This document shows positions 38,333 through 47,287 of a DNA stretch of 52,994 nt, in pieces; the stretch's first letter is position 1, and every line of letters begins with the position of its first letter. Origin of the DNA: Gammaproteobacteria bacterium (GTDB lineage: Bacteria; Pseudomonadota; Gammaproteobacteria; Nitrosococcales; Methylophagaceae); contig JACUUH010000011.1 in the NCBI GenBank assembly GCA_014859375.1, positions 1 to 52,994 of the forward strand, in the 5' to 3' direction. Below the pieces are notes generated by a model. It was not told the DNA's origin. It saw nothing but the letters and a program-made list of their open reading frames with translations, and searched no databases. The position numbers and the translations under genes are program-made.

Positions 38333-38872
38333 ATGAAACAACTACAACACGTGTTCGATAGTGCCGACCTTTTGTATAACTTGGCTGAAATTGATCAAGC
38401 CCTAGTGCAATTATCAGAGCAGTTAAGTGCAGAGTATTCACAGTTAAATCCGTTATTACTTTGTGTAATGACCGGTTCAGTGATAACAGCAGGGCATTTA
38501 TTGCCAAAATTGGTTTTTCCACTTGAATTGGACTATATCCATGTCACACGTTATGGCGATAAAACCGTTGGCGGTGACTTAAACTGGTTGCATCGTCCTG
38601 TAAGCGATTTAGCTAATCGTCATGTTATTTTAATTGAAGACATTTATGATGAAGGTGTGACCTTGCATACCTTGCGAGATTATTGTGAAAAAGCAGGCGC
38701 TGCCAGCGTTAAATGTGTTTGTCTGATTGATAAAAATCATACTAATAAAGTGGGAAAACTGCCTGAGTTTATAGGGCTAACTGTGCCTGATCGCTATGTG
38801 TTTGGATTTGGTATGGATTACAAAGGCTATTGGCGAAATGCACCTGGTATCTATGCTGTAAAGGAGTGTTAA
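38333..38872 (+). CDS. Hypoxanthine-guanine phosphoribosyltransferase
   Basis: A 179-residue type I PRTase. The PRPP-binding motif is VILIEDIYDEGVTL. The N-terminal hood and the C-terminal VFGFGMDYKGYWRN are typical of the HGPRT branch. It joins hypoxanthine or guanine to PRPP to make IMP or GMP. It is followed by the methylthioinosine phosphorylase gene with one base between, so it probably salvages hypoxanthine released by that enzyme. Named hpt or hgt in relatives, not fixed here. Confidence 0.88.
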   Translation: MKQLQHVFDSADLLYNLAEIDQALVQLSEQLSAEYSQLNPLLLCVMTGSVITAGHLLPKLVFPLELDYIHVTRYGDKTVGGDLNWLHRPVSDLANRHVILIEDIYDEGVTLHTLRDYCEKAGAASVKCVCLIDKNHTNKVGKLPEFIGLTVPDRYVFGFGMDYKGYWRNAPGIYAVKEC

Positions 38873-38873
38873 T

Positions 38874-39614
38874 ATGACTGCGCTAGCAATTATCGGTGGT
38901 ACGGGTTTGAGTGAGCTGGATGATCTCGTTATTCACGGATATAAACAGGTCGATACCCCATTTGGCAAAACGTCATCGGATATTTTGATCGGGGACTTGG
39001 CGGGGCAATCTGTTTTGTTTTTACCACGACATGGTCAAAATCACACCATTGCGCCACACAAAATTAATTATCGTGCGAATATATGGGCCTTACATAGTTT
39101 GGGTGTCACATCGATTATTGCTGTTGCTGCTGTAGGTGGCATTCGTGACGATATGGCACCTGGTGTAATAGCTGTACCAGATCAAATTATTGACTACACC
39201 TATGGTCGTGAGCACAGTTTTTTTAGTGACGATTTTTGCTCAGATAATCATATTGATTTTACCTATCCTTATGATCAGCACTTACGTCAGCAATTACTTG
39301 CTGCTGGTAAGCAACGCAACATAAGTATGATTGATGGTGGTACCTATGGTGCAACGCAAGGTCCACGATTAGAGACGGCTGCTGAAATCAAAAGAATGGC
39401 ACAAGATGGTTGTGCAATGGTCGGTATGACCGGTATGCCTGAAGCAGGTTTAGCGAGAGAGTTAAACATGGCTTATGCCACCTGTGCGGTAATGGCTAAC
39501 TGGGCAGCGGGTTTAAGCGATGGCATTATTACTATGGCAGCGATTGAACACACCCTTAATTTAGCAATGAAACAGGCCAAACAGATCGTTAGTCAGCTTA
39601 TTCTGACACAGTAG
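38874..39614 (+). CDS. S-methyl-5'-thioinosine phosphorylase-like (MTAP/PNP family)
   Basis: A 246-residue phosphorylase. Phosphate-binding and base-pocket motifs include GGTGLSEL, PRHGQNHTIAPHKINYRANI, GGTYGATQGPRLET and MVGMTGMPEAGLA. The base-contact region reads MANWAAGLSDG, with Asn, which fits 6-oxopurines (methylthioinosine) more than MTAP-type adenine specificity, as in P. aeruginosa MTIP. The AAGGAG site seven bases before the ATG (38861-38866) is strong. The gene overlaps the convergent csiV-like gene by 17 bases. Confidence 0.85.
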   Translation: MTALAIIGGTGLSELDDLVIHGYKQVDTPFGKTSSDILIGDLAGQSVLFLPRHGQNHTIAPHKINYRANIWALHSLGVTSIIAVAAVGGIRDDMAPGVIAVPDQIIDYTYGREHSFFSDDFCSDNHIDFTYPYDQHLRQQLLAAGKQRNISMIDGGTYGATQGPRLETAAEIKRMAQDGCAMVGMTGMPEAGLARELNMAYATCAVMANWAAGLSDGIITMAAIEHTLNLAMKQAKQIVSQLILTQ

Positions 39615-40260
39615 GTGCGGCTTCTGTTGGCAATGAGAATGATTCCAGTTGATCAATGCCAACTTGCGCAGCTTCTGGTGTTGCGACTGGCGTTAATTCC
39701 AGCAAGGCTCCGAATTTGGGATGATCAAATAGATAGATTTTTTTAGAACGGATACGCTGAGATTGATCAAGGTGAGGATTGCGAGGGGCATCAATATCAA
39801 CACCTTCAGGTGTGACATCGGACCAACTGTTCAGGCTCGTTGGGTTTTCCATCATCCATAAGTCTAATTTGGCGTGAAGATAGGTTGCTTTATAAAGTTG
39901 TATCGAACCTGAAATAAAACCATCATTTGATTTAACTTCAATGGATTGTGATCGCCCTCTGCTTAACATGGGTTGTTGCCATGCTTGATAATAATGCACG
40001 CGGTATCCTGCTGAGCGATTCAAATTCCCCACGACATTGGTCAATGAGTGTGTTTGTGCCGGTTGGATATAGGCATTTGCCATTGTGGGGTTTAAGTCTG
40101 CTTCAACAATTTTAGTGAATGGCCATTGTTCATCGCTATAGGTATTAAGTTGTTCAAACACAACTAATTCAACTTGATACCATTGTTCGGCACGTGCTTG
40201 TGTGGCTATAAATAAAGCGAATAGTGTGAAGATAATCTGTGTGAAATGATATGATTTCAT
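39598..40260 (-). CDS. CsiV-like periplasmic protein
   Basis: A 220-residue protein with a signal peptide (1-24, ending ARA). The start of the mature protein is EQWYQVELVVFEQ, the typical opening of CsiV-family proteins (peptidoglycan-binding protein CsiV in Vibrio cholerae, needed for D-amino-acid related response). Conservation of the rest is low, and function is uncertain. It overlaps the convergent phosphorylase gene by 17 bases. Confidence 0.7.
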   Translation of the reverse strand: MKSYHFTQIIFTLFALFIATQARAEQWYQVELVVFEQLNTYSDEQWPFTKIVEADLNPTMANAYIQPAQTHSLTNVVGNLNRSAGYRVHYYQAWQQPMLSRGRSQSIEVKSNDGFISGSIQLYKATYLHAKLDLWMMENPTSLNSWSDVTPEGVDIDAPRNPHLDQSQRIRSKKIYLFDHPKFGALLELTPVATPEAAQVGIDQLESFSLPTEAAPTVSE

Positions 40261-40393
40261 GCTAGGTCTGAATTCAAAATAGTATGACTATTGTGCTGTT
40301 TCATGTTGAAAAAGTCCAAGATTTATCTTGAACATTTATTTTTACTGTTATTATTTGGTTTGTCATTTTATCTATATTATCTGGAGAGCAAAA

Positions 40394-41317
40394 ATGGAAG
40401 GTTTCTCAGCGTTTGTACTTTTTTTCCTTGTCCTTGCAATTGTCATTGTTGTTATGGGCGTTAAGTCGGTGCAACAGGGTCGAGAATTCACCGTTGAACG
40501 ATTTGGTCGTTATACACGTACTTTACGTCCTGGCCTCAATTTGATCGTACCTGTAGTCGACAGCATAGGCGCCAAGATCAACATGATGGAACAGGTGTTA
40601 GATGTGCCCTCACAAGAGATTATTACTAAAGATAATGCGATGGTACAAGTGGATGGCGTCGTGTTTTTTCAAGTGATTGATGCGGCCAAAGCAGCCTATG
40701 AAGTCAATAATCTTCATAATGCGATTCTAAATTTAGTCATGACTAATATTCGTACGGTTATGGGATCGATGGATTTAGATGAATTATTATCAAAACGTGA
40801 TGAAATCAATGCGCGTTTGCTTCATGTTGTTGATGATGCCACCACACCTTGGGGTGTAAAAGTGACCCGTATTGAAATTAAAGATATTGCACCACCTGCT
40901 GATTTGGTTGAAGCAATGGGGCGTCAAATGAAGGCTGAGCGGGTTAAACGTGCCAATATTCTTGAAGCAGAAGGGTTGAGACAGTCTGAAATTTTACGAG
41001 CAGAAGGTGAAAAACAAGCTGCGGTATTAGAAGCAGAAGGTCGACGTGAGGCAGCATTTAAAGATGCTGAAGCGCGCGAACGGTTAGCACAGGCCGAAGC
41101 TGTAGCAACTACCATGGTGTCTGAAGCGATTGCAAAAGGTGATATTCAGGCAATTAATTATTTTGTCGCTCAAAAATATGTTGAGGCACTGAAAGATATG
41201 GCGAGTGCTAACAATCATAAAGTTGTGTTTATGCCACTGGAAGCCAGTGCGGTGATTGGTTCCTTAGGCGGTCTTGCAGAATTAGCAAAAGATACCTTTA
41301 AGAAGGAAGCATCATAA
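40394..41317 (+). CDS. Paraslipin/SPFH-domain membrane protein (QmcA-like)
   Basis: A 307-residue protein. It has one N-terminal helix (about 5-27), then an SPFH/band-7 domain ([31 protein letters not shown]) and a long Ala/Glu-rich coiled coil (about 185-250). SPFH proteins scaffold inner-membrane domains. I use ATG 40394, preceded by TGGAGAG, since the upstream frame from 40328 adds only an odd aromatic peptide. Stop TAA overlaps the next ATG (TAATG), coupling it to the nfeD-like gene. Confidence 0.9.
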   Translation: MEGFSAFVLFFLVLAIVIVVMGVKSVQQGREFTVERFGRYTRTLRPGLNLIVPVVDSIGAKINMMEQVLDVPSQEIITKDNAMVQVDGVVFFQVIDAAKAAYEVNNLHNAILNLVMTNIRTVMGSMDLDELLSKRDEINARLLHVVDDATTPWGVKVTRIEIKDIAPPADLVEAMGRQMKAERVKRANILEAEGLRQSEILRAEGEKQAAVLEAEGRREAAFKDAEARERLAQAEAVATTMVSEAIAKGDIQAINYFVAQKYVEALKDMASANNHKVVFMPLEASAVIGSLGGLAELAKDTFKKEAS

Positions 41318-41769
41318 TGGATGCGTTAATACCGTTTGTACCTGACTTCTGGCATTGGTGGATAGTTGCCGTTGTGTTAGTCATTATTGAAATTTTAGCA
41401 CCGACCTTTTTTGCGATGTGGATGGCGATTGCCGCATTTTTTACTGGGGTAGCGTTATATTTAATGCCTGATATGACTTGGGAGTATCAGGTGTTGATGT
41501 TTGCGATATTGTCGGTGATAAGTATTGTGCTATGGCGTAATTATTATTCAAAAAATCCGATAGCGACTGATGAACCTTTACTTAATCGCCGTGGTGAACA
41601 ATATGTTGGCCGTGTTATTACCTTGAAAACGCCTATTGTTGATGGCCAAGGCAAAATTCAAATTGATGATTCAACATGGAAAATAGAAGGTGAAGACTGT
41701 CCTGAAGGCACCAAAGTTAGAATTACCAGTGTTGACAATGTGATTTTTACGGTTGAGATACAGCATTAA
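41317..41769 (+). CDS. NfeD-family membrane protein
   Basis: A 150-residue protein with about three membrane helices (10-80) and a C-terminal OB-fold domain (about 90-150, from GEQYVGRVITLKTPI to VRITSVDNVIFTVE). NfeD proteins are the partners of SPFH proteins; this is the short clan member lacking the protease domain. It shares one base with the upstream gene and precedes roxA by three bases. Confidence 0.9.
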   Translation: MDALIPFVPDFWHWWIVAVVLVIIEILAPTFFAMWMAIAAFFTGVALYLMPDMTWEYQVLMFAILSVISIVLWRNYYSKNPIATDEPLLNRRGEQYVGRVITLKTPIVDGQGKIQIDDSTWKIEGEDCPEGTKVRITSVDNVIFTVEIQH

Positions 41770-41772
41770 TTT

Positions 41773-42948
41773 ATGGCTGAATTTTTCAACACAGGCTTGA
41801 GCCAGCAAGAATTTTTAGATCAATATTGGCAGAAAAAACCACTTGTTATTCATAACGCATTTAAGCAGTTTAAATCGCCCATTTCACCAGAGGAACTAGC
41901 TGGATTAGCCTGTGAACCTGATATTGAATCTCGCTTGATCCAAGAGTTTGGTCGTCAAGGTTCATGGCAAGTCCGGCATGGGCCATTTTCAGAGCAGGAT
42001 TTTGAGACCTTACCTGCTACACACTGGACTTTGTTGGTTCAGGATGTCGATAAACATGTTCCCGATACGCAAGCCATTCTTGATCCATTTCGATTTATAC
42101 CTGATTGGCGTCGAGATGACTTGATGATTAGCTACGCACCTGAGCATGGCACTGTAGGTCCTCATACTGATGGTTATGATGTGTTTTTATTGCAAGCTAT
42201 GGGAACACGACGCTGGCAAATAAGCGATCAACCCTTACTTCAGCCAGATTTGTTAAAGGGATTAGATGTACAAATCTTAGCTGAATTTGAGCCGGATCAT
42301 ACGTGGGATTTGCAAGCAGGCGATATCTTGTATTTGCCGCCACATTTTGCTCATCATGGTGTGGCGTTAAATGACTGTATGACTTTTTCGGTAGGTTTTA
42401 GAGCGCCAAGTCAAACCGATATGCTGGATGCTGTCATTAACAGCTTGTTAGAGCATAATTTGGCTACGGGTCGCTATCATGATCCTGATTTGCTGGTGGC
42501 AGCGCATCAATCAGAGATCGATGCAGCAGCTATAGCACGTTTAAAACAGTTATTACATCAAACGATAGAACAAGCCGAACCGGTGTTAGCACAAGCCTTG
42601 GGTAACTATGTCAGTGAAACAAAATCAAGCCTAGCGGTTTTGGCGGAACAAGCCATAAGCGATATCCCAAGCATTGCTGAAATTAGCTGGGAATTTGAGC
42701 AGGGGCATACTTTAAAACGTAATTTATATTACCGCTTTGCCTGGACTGAATATGACGATTATGCGCAGTTATTTTTAGCTGGTGTCAGCTATCGTGTTGA
42801 TAAAAAAGAGGCTCGATTTTTACCGATGCTGACTGAAAATCCAGTCATCACTAACAATGACTGGCAACACATTATAACTAGCTCATCATTAGCTGAACTT
42901 TTATGCCAACTTATCGCTGAAGGAGGGTGGTACTGGCAAGTCAGTTAA
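41773..42948 (+). CDS. roxA: Ribosomal protein uL16 3-hydroxylase (RoxA/YcfD)
   Basis: A 391-residue JmjC-type cupin oxygenase (E. coli YcfD 373). The Fe(II) triad appears as H131, D133 (GPHTDGYDVF) and H194 (YLPPHFAHHGVAL). RRWQISDQPL contains an Arg for 2-oxoglutarate. It hydroxylates an Arg in uL16 (RplP), using O2 and 2-oxoglutarate. The C-terminal dimerisation and winged-helix part follows. It ends eight bases before the convergent zinc-ribbon gene. Confidence 0.95.
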   Translation: MAEFFNTGLSQQEFLDQYWQKKPLVIHNAFKQFKSPISPEELAGLACEPDIESRLIQEFGRQGSWQVRHGPFSEQDFETLPATHWTLLVQDVDKHVPDTQAILDPFRFIPDWRRDDLMISYAPEHGTVGPHTDGYDVFLLQAMGTRRWQISDQPLLQPDLLKGLDVQILAEFEPDHTWDLQAGDILYLPPHFAHHGVALNDCMTFSVGFRAPSQTDMLDAVINSLLEHNLATGRYHDPDLLVAAHQSEIDAAAIARLKQLLHQTIEQAEPVLAQALGNYVSETKSSLAVLAEQAISDIPSIAEISWEFEQGHTLKRNLYYRFAWTEYDDYAQLFLAGVSYRVDKKEARFLPMLTENPVITNNDWQHIITSSSLAELLCQLIAEGGWYWQVS

Positions 42949-42956
42949 ATGCTGTG

Positions 42957-43472
42957 TTATTTGCGTCGTGTCCGTTTGAATGTTGTTTTATGACATTTAG
43001 GGCAAGGTGGAATACGACTGGTTTTGTTAAAATGGATCAGAGTGTCACATTCCAGGCAGGCCAGGGTACCGATACTAGTAATTTCGCCAGTGTGATATTC
43101 CTGTGCTCGTCTTGCCTGTTGTGCCAATTGATTCAATTCTAATCGTGTTTTATCTGCGACTTTAGCAAATAGTTCCAAGGCGCGATCTTCGATTAATTCC
43201 ATATCAAAACGAAACCAACTCGACAGTTGTTCACCTGAATGTTCAAGATGTTCAGCGGCATCATGCAAATCACGCAATAAATAATTGCCGAGTTTTTCCG
43301 CTTCTTCTTGGGTGAGCTCTTTTAGATCGATTGCCTGTTGTTTGGCTTTTTCAATATTGTTCTGGAGCGCTGGTAGCGCTTGATGCTCAGCTTTACTGAG
43401 AAATTCATCAACGCGTTGCATCATATTGTCATATGCTGCAATCAATTTTTGCTCTAAATTTTGTTCATTCAT
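42957..43472 (-). CDS. YbeL-like zinc-ribbon protein (DUF1451)
   Basis: A 171-residue protein: an extended helical N-terminus (about 1-125) and a C-terminal zinc ribbon, with Cys139, Cys142, Cys157 and Cys160 (CLECDTLIHF, PPCPKCHKTTF). The same layout as E. coli YbeL, of unknown function. It is divergent from dsbB, which starts at 43542. Between the start codons lie 69 bases. Confidence 0.85.
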   Translation of the reverse strand: MNEQNLEQKLIAAYDNMMQRVDEFLSKAEHQALPALQNNIEKAKQQAIDLKELTQEEAEKLGNYLLRDLHDAAEHLEHSGEQLSSWFRFDMELIEDRALELFAKVADKTRLELNQLAQQARRAQEYHTGEITSIGTLACLECDTLIHFNKTSRIPPCPKCHKTTFKRTRRK

Positions 43473-43541
43473 ACTGATTACTCCTTTATACCTGAACCAT
43501 ATTACTGTAAGTTAGCACACTATTATTGTTTGGAGGTAGTG

Positions 43542-44030
43542 ATGTTATCTACACGAAGTATATTTGGTTTAGGTTTTGTCTTTTGTAGTGTGATGTTAGC
43601 CATAGCGGGATATTTCCAGATGGTTGAACAGTTAGAGCCATGCCCATTATGTATTTTGCAACGGGTATCGACCTTGTTTGTTGGTGTGGTATTGCTCATT
43701 GCTATTTTGCATAATCCCAAACAACTTGGAATGCGCATTTATGGCAGTATTGCGGGATTGTTTGCATTGATAGGCGCTGGCATTTCTGCTCGCCATGTCT
43801 GGCTACAAAGTTTGCCTGAAGATCAGGTACCGAGTTGTGGTCCGGGTTTAAACTTCATGTTAGAAAATTTTGCATTGAACGACACGATTAATATGGTGTT
43901 ACGTGGTTCTGGTGAATGTGCAGAAGTAGTGTGGACCTTTATCGGAATTAGTATTCCAGGGTGGACTTTATTAGCATTTGTCGTGTTATTTGTGGCAACA
44001 ATGAGTCAGGTCTTTAGAAGAACAAATTAG
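43542..44030 (+). CDS. dsbB: Disulfide bond formation protein B
   Basis: A 162-residue inner-membrane protein with four helices. The first periplasmic cysteine pair is C34/C37 (EPCPLC) and the second is C99/C126 (VPSCGPG, SGECAEVVW). DsbB reoxidises DsbA and passes electrons to quinones. The ATG at 43542 has a TGGAGG 5 bases upstream (43531-43536), so I discard the upstream frame from 43461. Its stop TAG is part of the terminator hairpin below. Confidence 0.95.
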   Translation: MLSTRSIFGLGFVFCSVMLAIAGYFQMVEQLEPCPLCILQRVSTLFVGVVLLIAILHNPKQLGMRIYGSIAGLFALIGAGISARHVWLQSLPEDQVPSCGPGLNFMLENFALNDTINMVLRGSGECAEVVWTFIGISIPGWTLLAFVVLFVATMSQVFRRTN

Positions 44031-44058
44031 TATTGTTGATCTAGCAATACTAATTTTT
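44024..44058 (+). terminator. Rho-independent terminator of dsbB
   Basis: A 12-bp perfect stem: AAATTAGTATTG (44024-44035) pairs with CAATACTAATTT (44045-44056), loop TTGATCTAG, then T-rich ending. It overlaps the dsbB stop codon. AT-rich, but well formed. Confidence 0.8.
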
Positions 44059-44357
44059 AAGCACTTCAGTATGTGACTATGCATAATGCCGTATTTGTCA
44101 TCGATAGGCGTTAAGTTATATAAATTTGCATTTGAGTTATGCTTAAACTAACAGTGATAGTCGCGAGCTAATCAAACATAAACGCATTAGCATTAGTAGC
44201 GACACTTAGATGGTCTAGACTAATACCAAAGGTGGTGCGAGACGATGTTTCTTGATGCCTATGGTGTATTAGCAATTTAGATCTGGACGAAATTACCTTG
44301 GGAAAAGCTTTTGTCATGACGTTTGAGGTAATGACAATATGATTAGCTCAACAAATA
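44059..44357. other. Intergenic stretch, no gene seen
   Basis: About 300 bases between the dsbB terminator and infA. No convincing ORF. It holds an imperfect stem-loop (44160-44203, arms GTCGC/CTAAT with ATTAG/GCGAC), a perfect GTCTAGAC palindrome (44214-44221) and a hairpin next to infA (44311-44337). Confidence 0.5.
44311..44337 (-). terminator. Possible infA terminator hairpin
   Basis: TTGTCATGAC (44311-44320) pairs with GTAATGACAA (44328-44337) at nine of ten positions, 20 bases after the infA stop on the minus strand. A following AAGCTTTT is weakly T-rich. Termination is uncertain. Confidence 0.4.
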
Positions 44358-44576
44358 CTAACGTGCACGATAAGTGATGCGACCTTTACTTAAATCGTAA
44401 GGTGTAAGTTGAACTGTTACTTTGTCACCCGTTAGGATGCGGATATAATTTTTACGCATTTTGCCAGAAATATGGGCAGTAACCACGTGACCATTTTCTA
44501 ACTCTACACGAAATGTAGTATTGGGCATGGTATCAATTACTGTGCCTTCAAATTCAATATGTTCTTCTTTTGCCAT
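44358..44576 (-). CDS. infA: Translation initiation factor IF-1
   Basis: A 72-residue OB-fold protein, the normal length. [19 protein letters not shown] and [21 protein letters not shown] match IF-1. It binds the ribosomal A site during initiation. Here it lies 59 bases after bpt in the conserved aat-bpt-infA order. Confidence 0.98.
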   Translation of the reverse strand: MAKEEHIEFEGTVIDTMPNTTFRVELENGHVVTAHISGKMRKNYIRILTGDKVTVQLTPYDLSKGRITYRAR

Positions 44577-44635
44577 AAATCTCTATCTGTTTAAACGAAG
44601 TTAATCAGCTATTTTGCAGTAAAAACACTTATTTT

Positions 44636-45352
44636 TCAAAGTTTTTCATGTTTAAGTGGTTGCCAATGCTGATCTATGTATCCTTCCAGAGCGGAAAAAG
44701 ACTGTTTGTAGCGCATTTTTTGACATTCCTCAATCCAATATCCCAGATAAAGCCATGATAAATTTTGAGATTTTGCGATGCTCAGTTGTTGTAAAATGGC
44801 GAAGGTACCTAGACTTTGCTTTGATAGATTGGGATCAAAAAAAGTATAAAAAGCAGACAGTCCATCGTGAACATGATCAGTGACTGCAACAGCAACTAAC
44901 TTTTCATGCTCACGAAATTCAATAAAACTGGTTTCACACCAGTGGCTGAGCAAAAAGTTACGATAATTATCTTGTGTTGGATCGTCCATACCACCGCCAA
45001 GGTGGCGTGTTGCCAAATAGTCGCAATACAGTTGATAGTGTTCTTCAGAAAACCCTGCGGGAGTAAGTGTAATGGTAAGGTGCTGATTTCGTTTTAAGCA
45101 TCGTTGCTGGCTACGGTTTGCTTGAAATTGATTAACATTAATACGAACAGGCACACAACGCTGACACATTGGACAATGCGGCCGATATGACATATCGCCA
45201 CTGCGGCGAAAACCATGTTGGATCAACTGGCTATAAAGCTGATTTGTCATTCTAACTTGAGGATCAGGATAAATATTTTGTGCCATTTGATCTGCTAAAT
45301 ATGAGCAGACGTGCGGACTGGCATCCTGATAAAACGTTAATGTCGTGTTCAT
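44636..45352 (-). CDS. bpt: Aspartate/glutamate leucyltransferase (bacterial Ate1 homolog)
   Basis: A 238-residue protein. The N-terminal Cys motif (HCPMCQRCVPVRINV) and the C-terminal GNAT-like part (SAFYTFFDPNLSKQSLG, LYLGYWIEECQKM) match the Bpt/ATE family. It transfers Leu from Leu-tRNA to proteins starting with Asp or Glu, making an N-degron. It overlaps aat by four bases and precedes infA by 59. Confidence 0.93.
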   Translation of the reverse strand: MNTTLTFYQDASPHVCSYLADQMAQNIYPDPQVRMTNQLYSQLIQHGFRRSGDMSYRPHCPMCQRCVPVRINVNQFQANRSQQRCLKRNQHLTITLTPAGFSEEHYQLYCDYLATRHLGGGMDDPTQDNYRNFLLSHWCETSFIEFREHEKLVAVAVTDHVHDGLSAFYTFFDPNLSKQSLGTFAILQQLSIAKSQNLSWLYLGYWIEECQKMRYKQSFSALEGYIDQHWQPLKHEKL

Positions 45353-46071
45353 GATATCAATGGTAAATCATCATCTAATTGCCATGATGTAGTAGCTAAT
45401 GGCTGCTCACAATATGTATCTAAATAGGTGATAAACTCTGTCCGCTTAATGTTTCTCGCTCCCATGCTGGCAAGGTGCTCAGAATAAATCTGGCAATCAA
45501 TCAGAGGAAACTGCCAGCGTTGCAATTGTTGGCAAAGCGCCACCAGTGCAATTTTAGAACTATCTCGCATAATACTAAACATCGATTCGCCAAAAAATAC
45601 CCGACCAATAGCGATACCATATAAGCCACCAACAAGGTGATCGTTATGCCAGACTTCTACACTATGAGCATTACCTTGTTGATGTAATTGTGTATAGGCC
45701 GCGATCATAGCGGGATTGATCCATGTACCACTATCAGTGACTTCTGTTTGATAGTGTCGTGGTACAGCGCAGGATCGTATTACTTGATTAAATGCCTTGT
45801 CTATAGTGACTGACATTGCCGATTTTTGTAGTGTTTTTCTTAAACTTTTTGAAATTTTTACTTGATCAGTAAAAAGCACCATTCTTGGATCAGGTGCCCA
45901 CCACAAAATGGGATCATTGTCATTGAACCAAGGAAAAATACCATGGCGATAGGCGTTAACAAGGCGATGAGTTGATAAATCACCACCTACCGCCAACAGA
46001 CCATCTTCTAATGCCTCTTCTATCGGTGGGAATGGACTATCGCAGTCATGTTCCAGCCACGCTAGAGCCAT
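45349..46071 (-). CDS. aat: Leucyl/phenylalanyl-tRNA-protein transferase
   Basis: A 240-residue protein. FPPIEEALEDGLLAVGGDLS at the start, FPWFNDNDPILWWAPDPRMVL and YGIAIGRVFFGESMFS are its family motifs. It adds Leu or Phe to N-terminal Lys or Arg to make N-degrons. With bpt it forms the N-end rule pair, and overlaps it by four bases. It follows the HDOD gene by two bases. Confidence 0.97.
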   Translation of the reverse strand: MALAWLEHDCDSPFPPIEEALEDGLLAVGGDLSTHRLVNAYRHGIFPWFNDNDPILWWAPDPRMVLFTDQVKISKSLRKTLQKSAMSVTIDKAFNQVIRSCAVPRHYQTEVTDSGTWINPAMIAAYTQLHQQGNAHSVEVWHNDHLVGGLYGIAIGRVFFGESMFSIMRDSSKIALVALCQQLQRWQFPLIDCQIYSEHLASMGARNIKRTEFITYLDTYCEQPLATTSWQLDDDLPLIS

Positions 46072-46073
46072 GG

Positions 46074-47261
46074 TTAGTCTTGTAGTTGGCTGTTAAGTTC
46101 TTTGGCCCAATGTATTGCATCTAGATAGCATCTAGCTAGAATTTCAACAGGAATTGCTGATGCATCCAGTTTTACCCAATCACCTTTTTCATAATTGAGT
46201 ACATCACAAAGTGCATTACCTGCTGGACCAGATTGATTTAATAGTGCAGATTTTAACTCTTCCGATAAAGGTAATTTTTCAACAAGACTTGAGATTGGAT
46301 GATCCATTAAAGCATCTAGGGTTGAAAACAGACCAGCAGCAAAAAACAACTCAGCCGGACCTTTGTAGTATTTTGCAAGTAATTCACACATGCGCGCGCG
46401 CGTCATTGCAACAATTCGAAGTTCGACCGGTTTATCATCAACACCAGATAAGCTAAGTAAACTTGCCCAGGTTTTAATTTTGTTGTGACCTAGCATAACA
46501 ATAGCTTGTTTGGTGCTGCTGACTTCTCGAGGTAGCCCAAAAAACGCAGAATTAATTAAACGTAATAATTTATAGCTCAATGATACATCTTGATTGATGG
46601 TTGCAGCCAGATCGTCAGGGCTGATCTCTGGATCTTGCAAGTTCATGAGTAATTCCATCAAGGTTTGTAATGAAGGCGAGATTTTTTGCTTATCTTTAGC
46701 TGAGGGCAAGGTATAAAATTGTCCTTGGAGTAAATCAAGCACATTGTTTTTAGATAAAGTGTAATCATCTAAACTGTTTACATTAGTTGCACATAAAATC
46801 TTATGATTTTTACGCCAATAGGGTAAATGCTCGGTTAACGATTCAGCGGTTTGTTGTTGAATATCGATTAATAAGGTTTGGGAGGGTGAGTCACTATCAC
46901 TTGTTTCAGCATGACGAGCGAAGGCAAATCGTTCTGTATCAAGTTTGTTTTCTGAAGATTTGCCAGTAATATCAAGGGTAAATTTAAGTGTCGATTCTCT
47001 TGTTTGATTGAGTGCTTCACGCCATGATTCTGGCATCGATAACAGTGCTTGCTGGCGATCACTAATTGCGGGAAGAATATCAGGAAGCTTTTCTAAAAAA
47101 GCAGGAACAGGTAAATCATCATTCAATGGTTCACCGTGTTTATTTAAGAACGTTAAATGGTAACTATCTACATCTAGCCGATTAGTTTCAAATAAAGGCT
47201 GGCGGTGAATAAGTCCAGAAAATGTCTTTAATAATTCAAATGGTTCTTGTTCTTGTGCCAT
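46074..47261 (-). CDS. HDOD regulator with degenerate EAL-like N-terminus
   Basis: A 395-residue protein. Residues ~10-190 look like a decayed EAL domain (RQPLFETNRLDVDSYHLTFL). The key EAL Glu is replaced, with YHL in place of YEL. Residues ~195-390 are HDOD (SLSYKLLRLINSAFFGLPREV, MLGHNKIKTWASLLSL). The YuxH-type arrangement is common in gammaproteobacteria. It probably binds rather than hydrolyses cyclic-di-GMP, if at all. The 2-base gap to aat makes co-transcription likely. Confidence 0.82.
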   Translation of the reverse strand: MAQEQEPFELLKTFSGLIHRQPLFETNRLDVDSYHLTFLNKHGEPLNDDLPVPAFLEKLPDILPAISDRQQALLSMPESWREALNQTRESTLKFTLDITGKSSENKLDTERFAFARHAETSDSDSPSQTLLIDIQQQTAESLTEHLPYWRKNHKILCATNVNSLDDYTLSKNNVLDLLQGQFYTLPSAKDKQKISPSLQTLMELLMNLQDPEISPDDLAATINQDVSLSYKLLRLINSAFFGLPREVSSTKQAIVMLGHNKIKTWASLLSLSGVDDKPVELRIVAMTRARMCELLAKYYKGPAELFFAAGLFSTLDALMDHPISSLVEKLPLSEELKSALLNQSGPAGNALCDVLNYEKGDWVKLDASAIPVEILARCYLDAIHWAKELNSQLQD

Positions 47262-47287
47262 AGTGACTGCTCTTTATTGTTATATGT

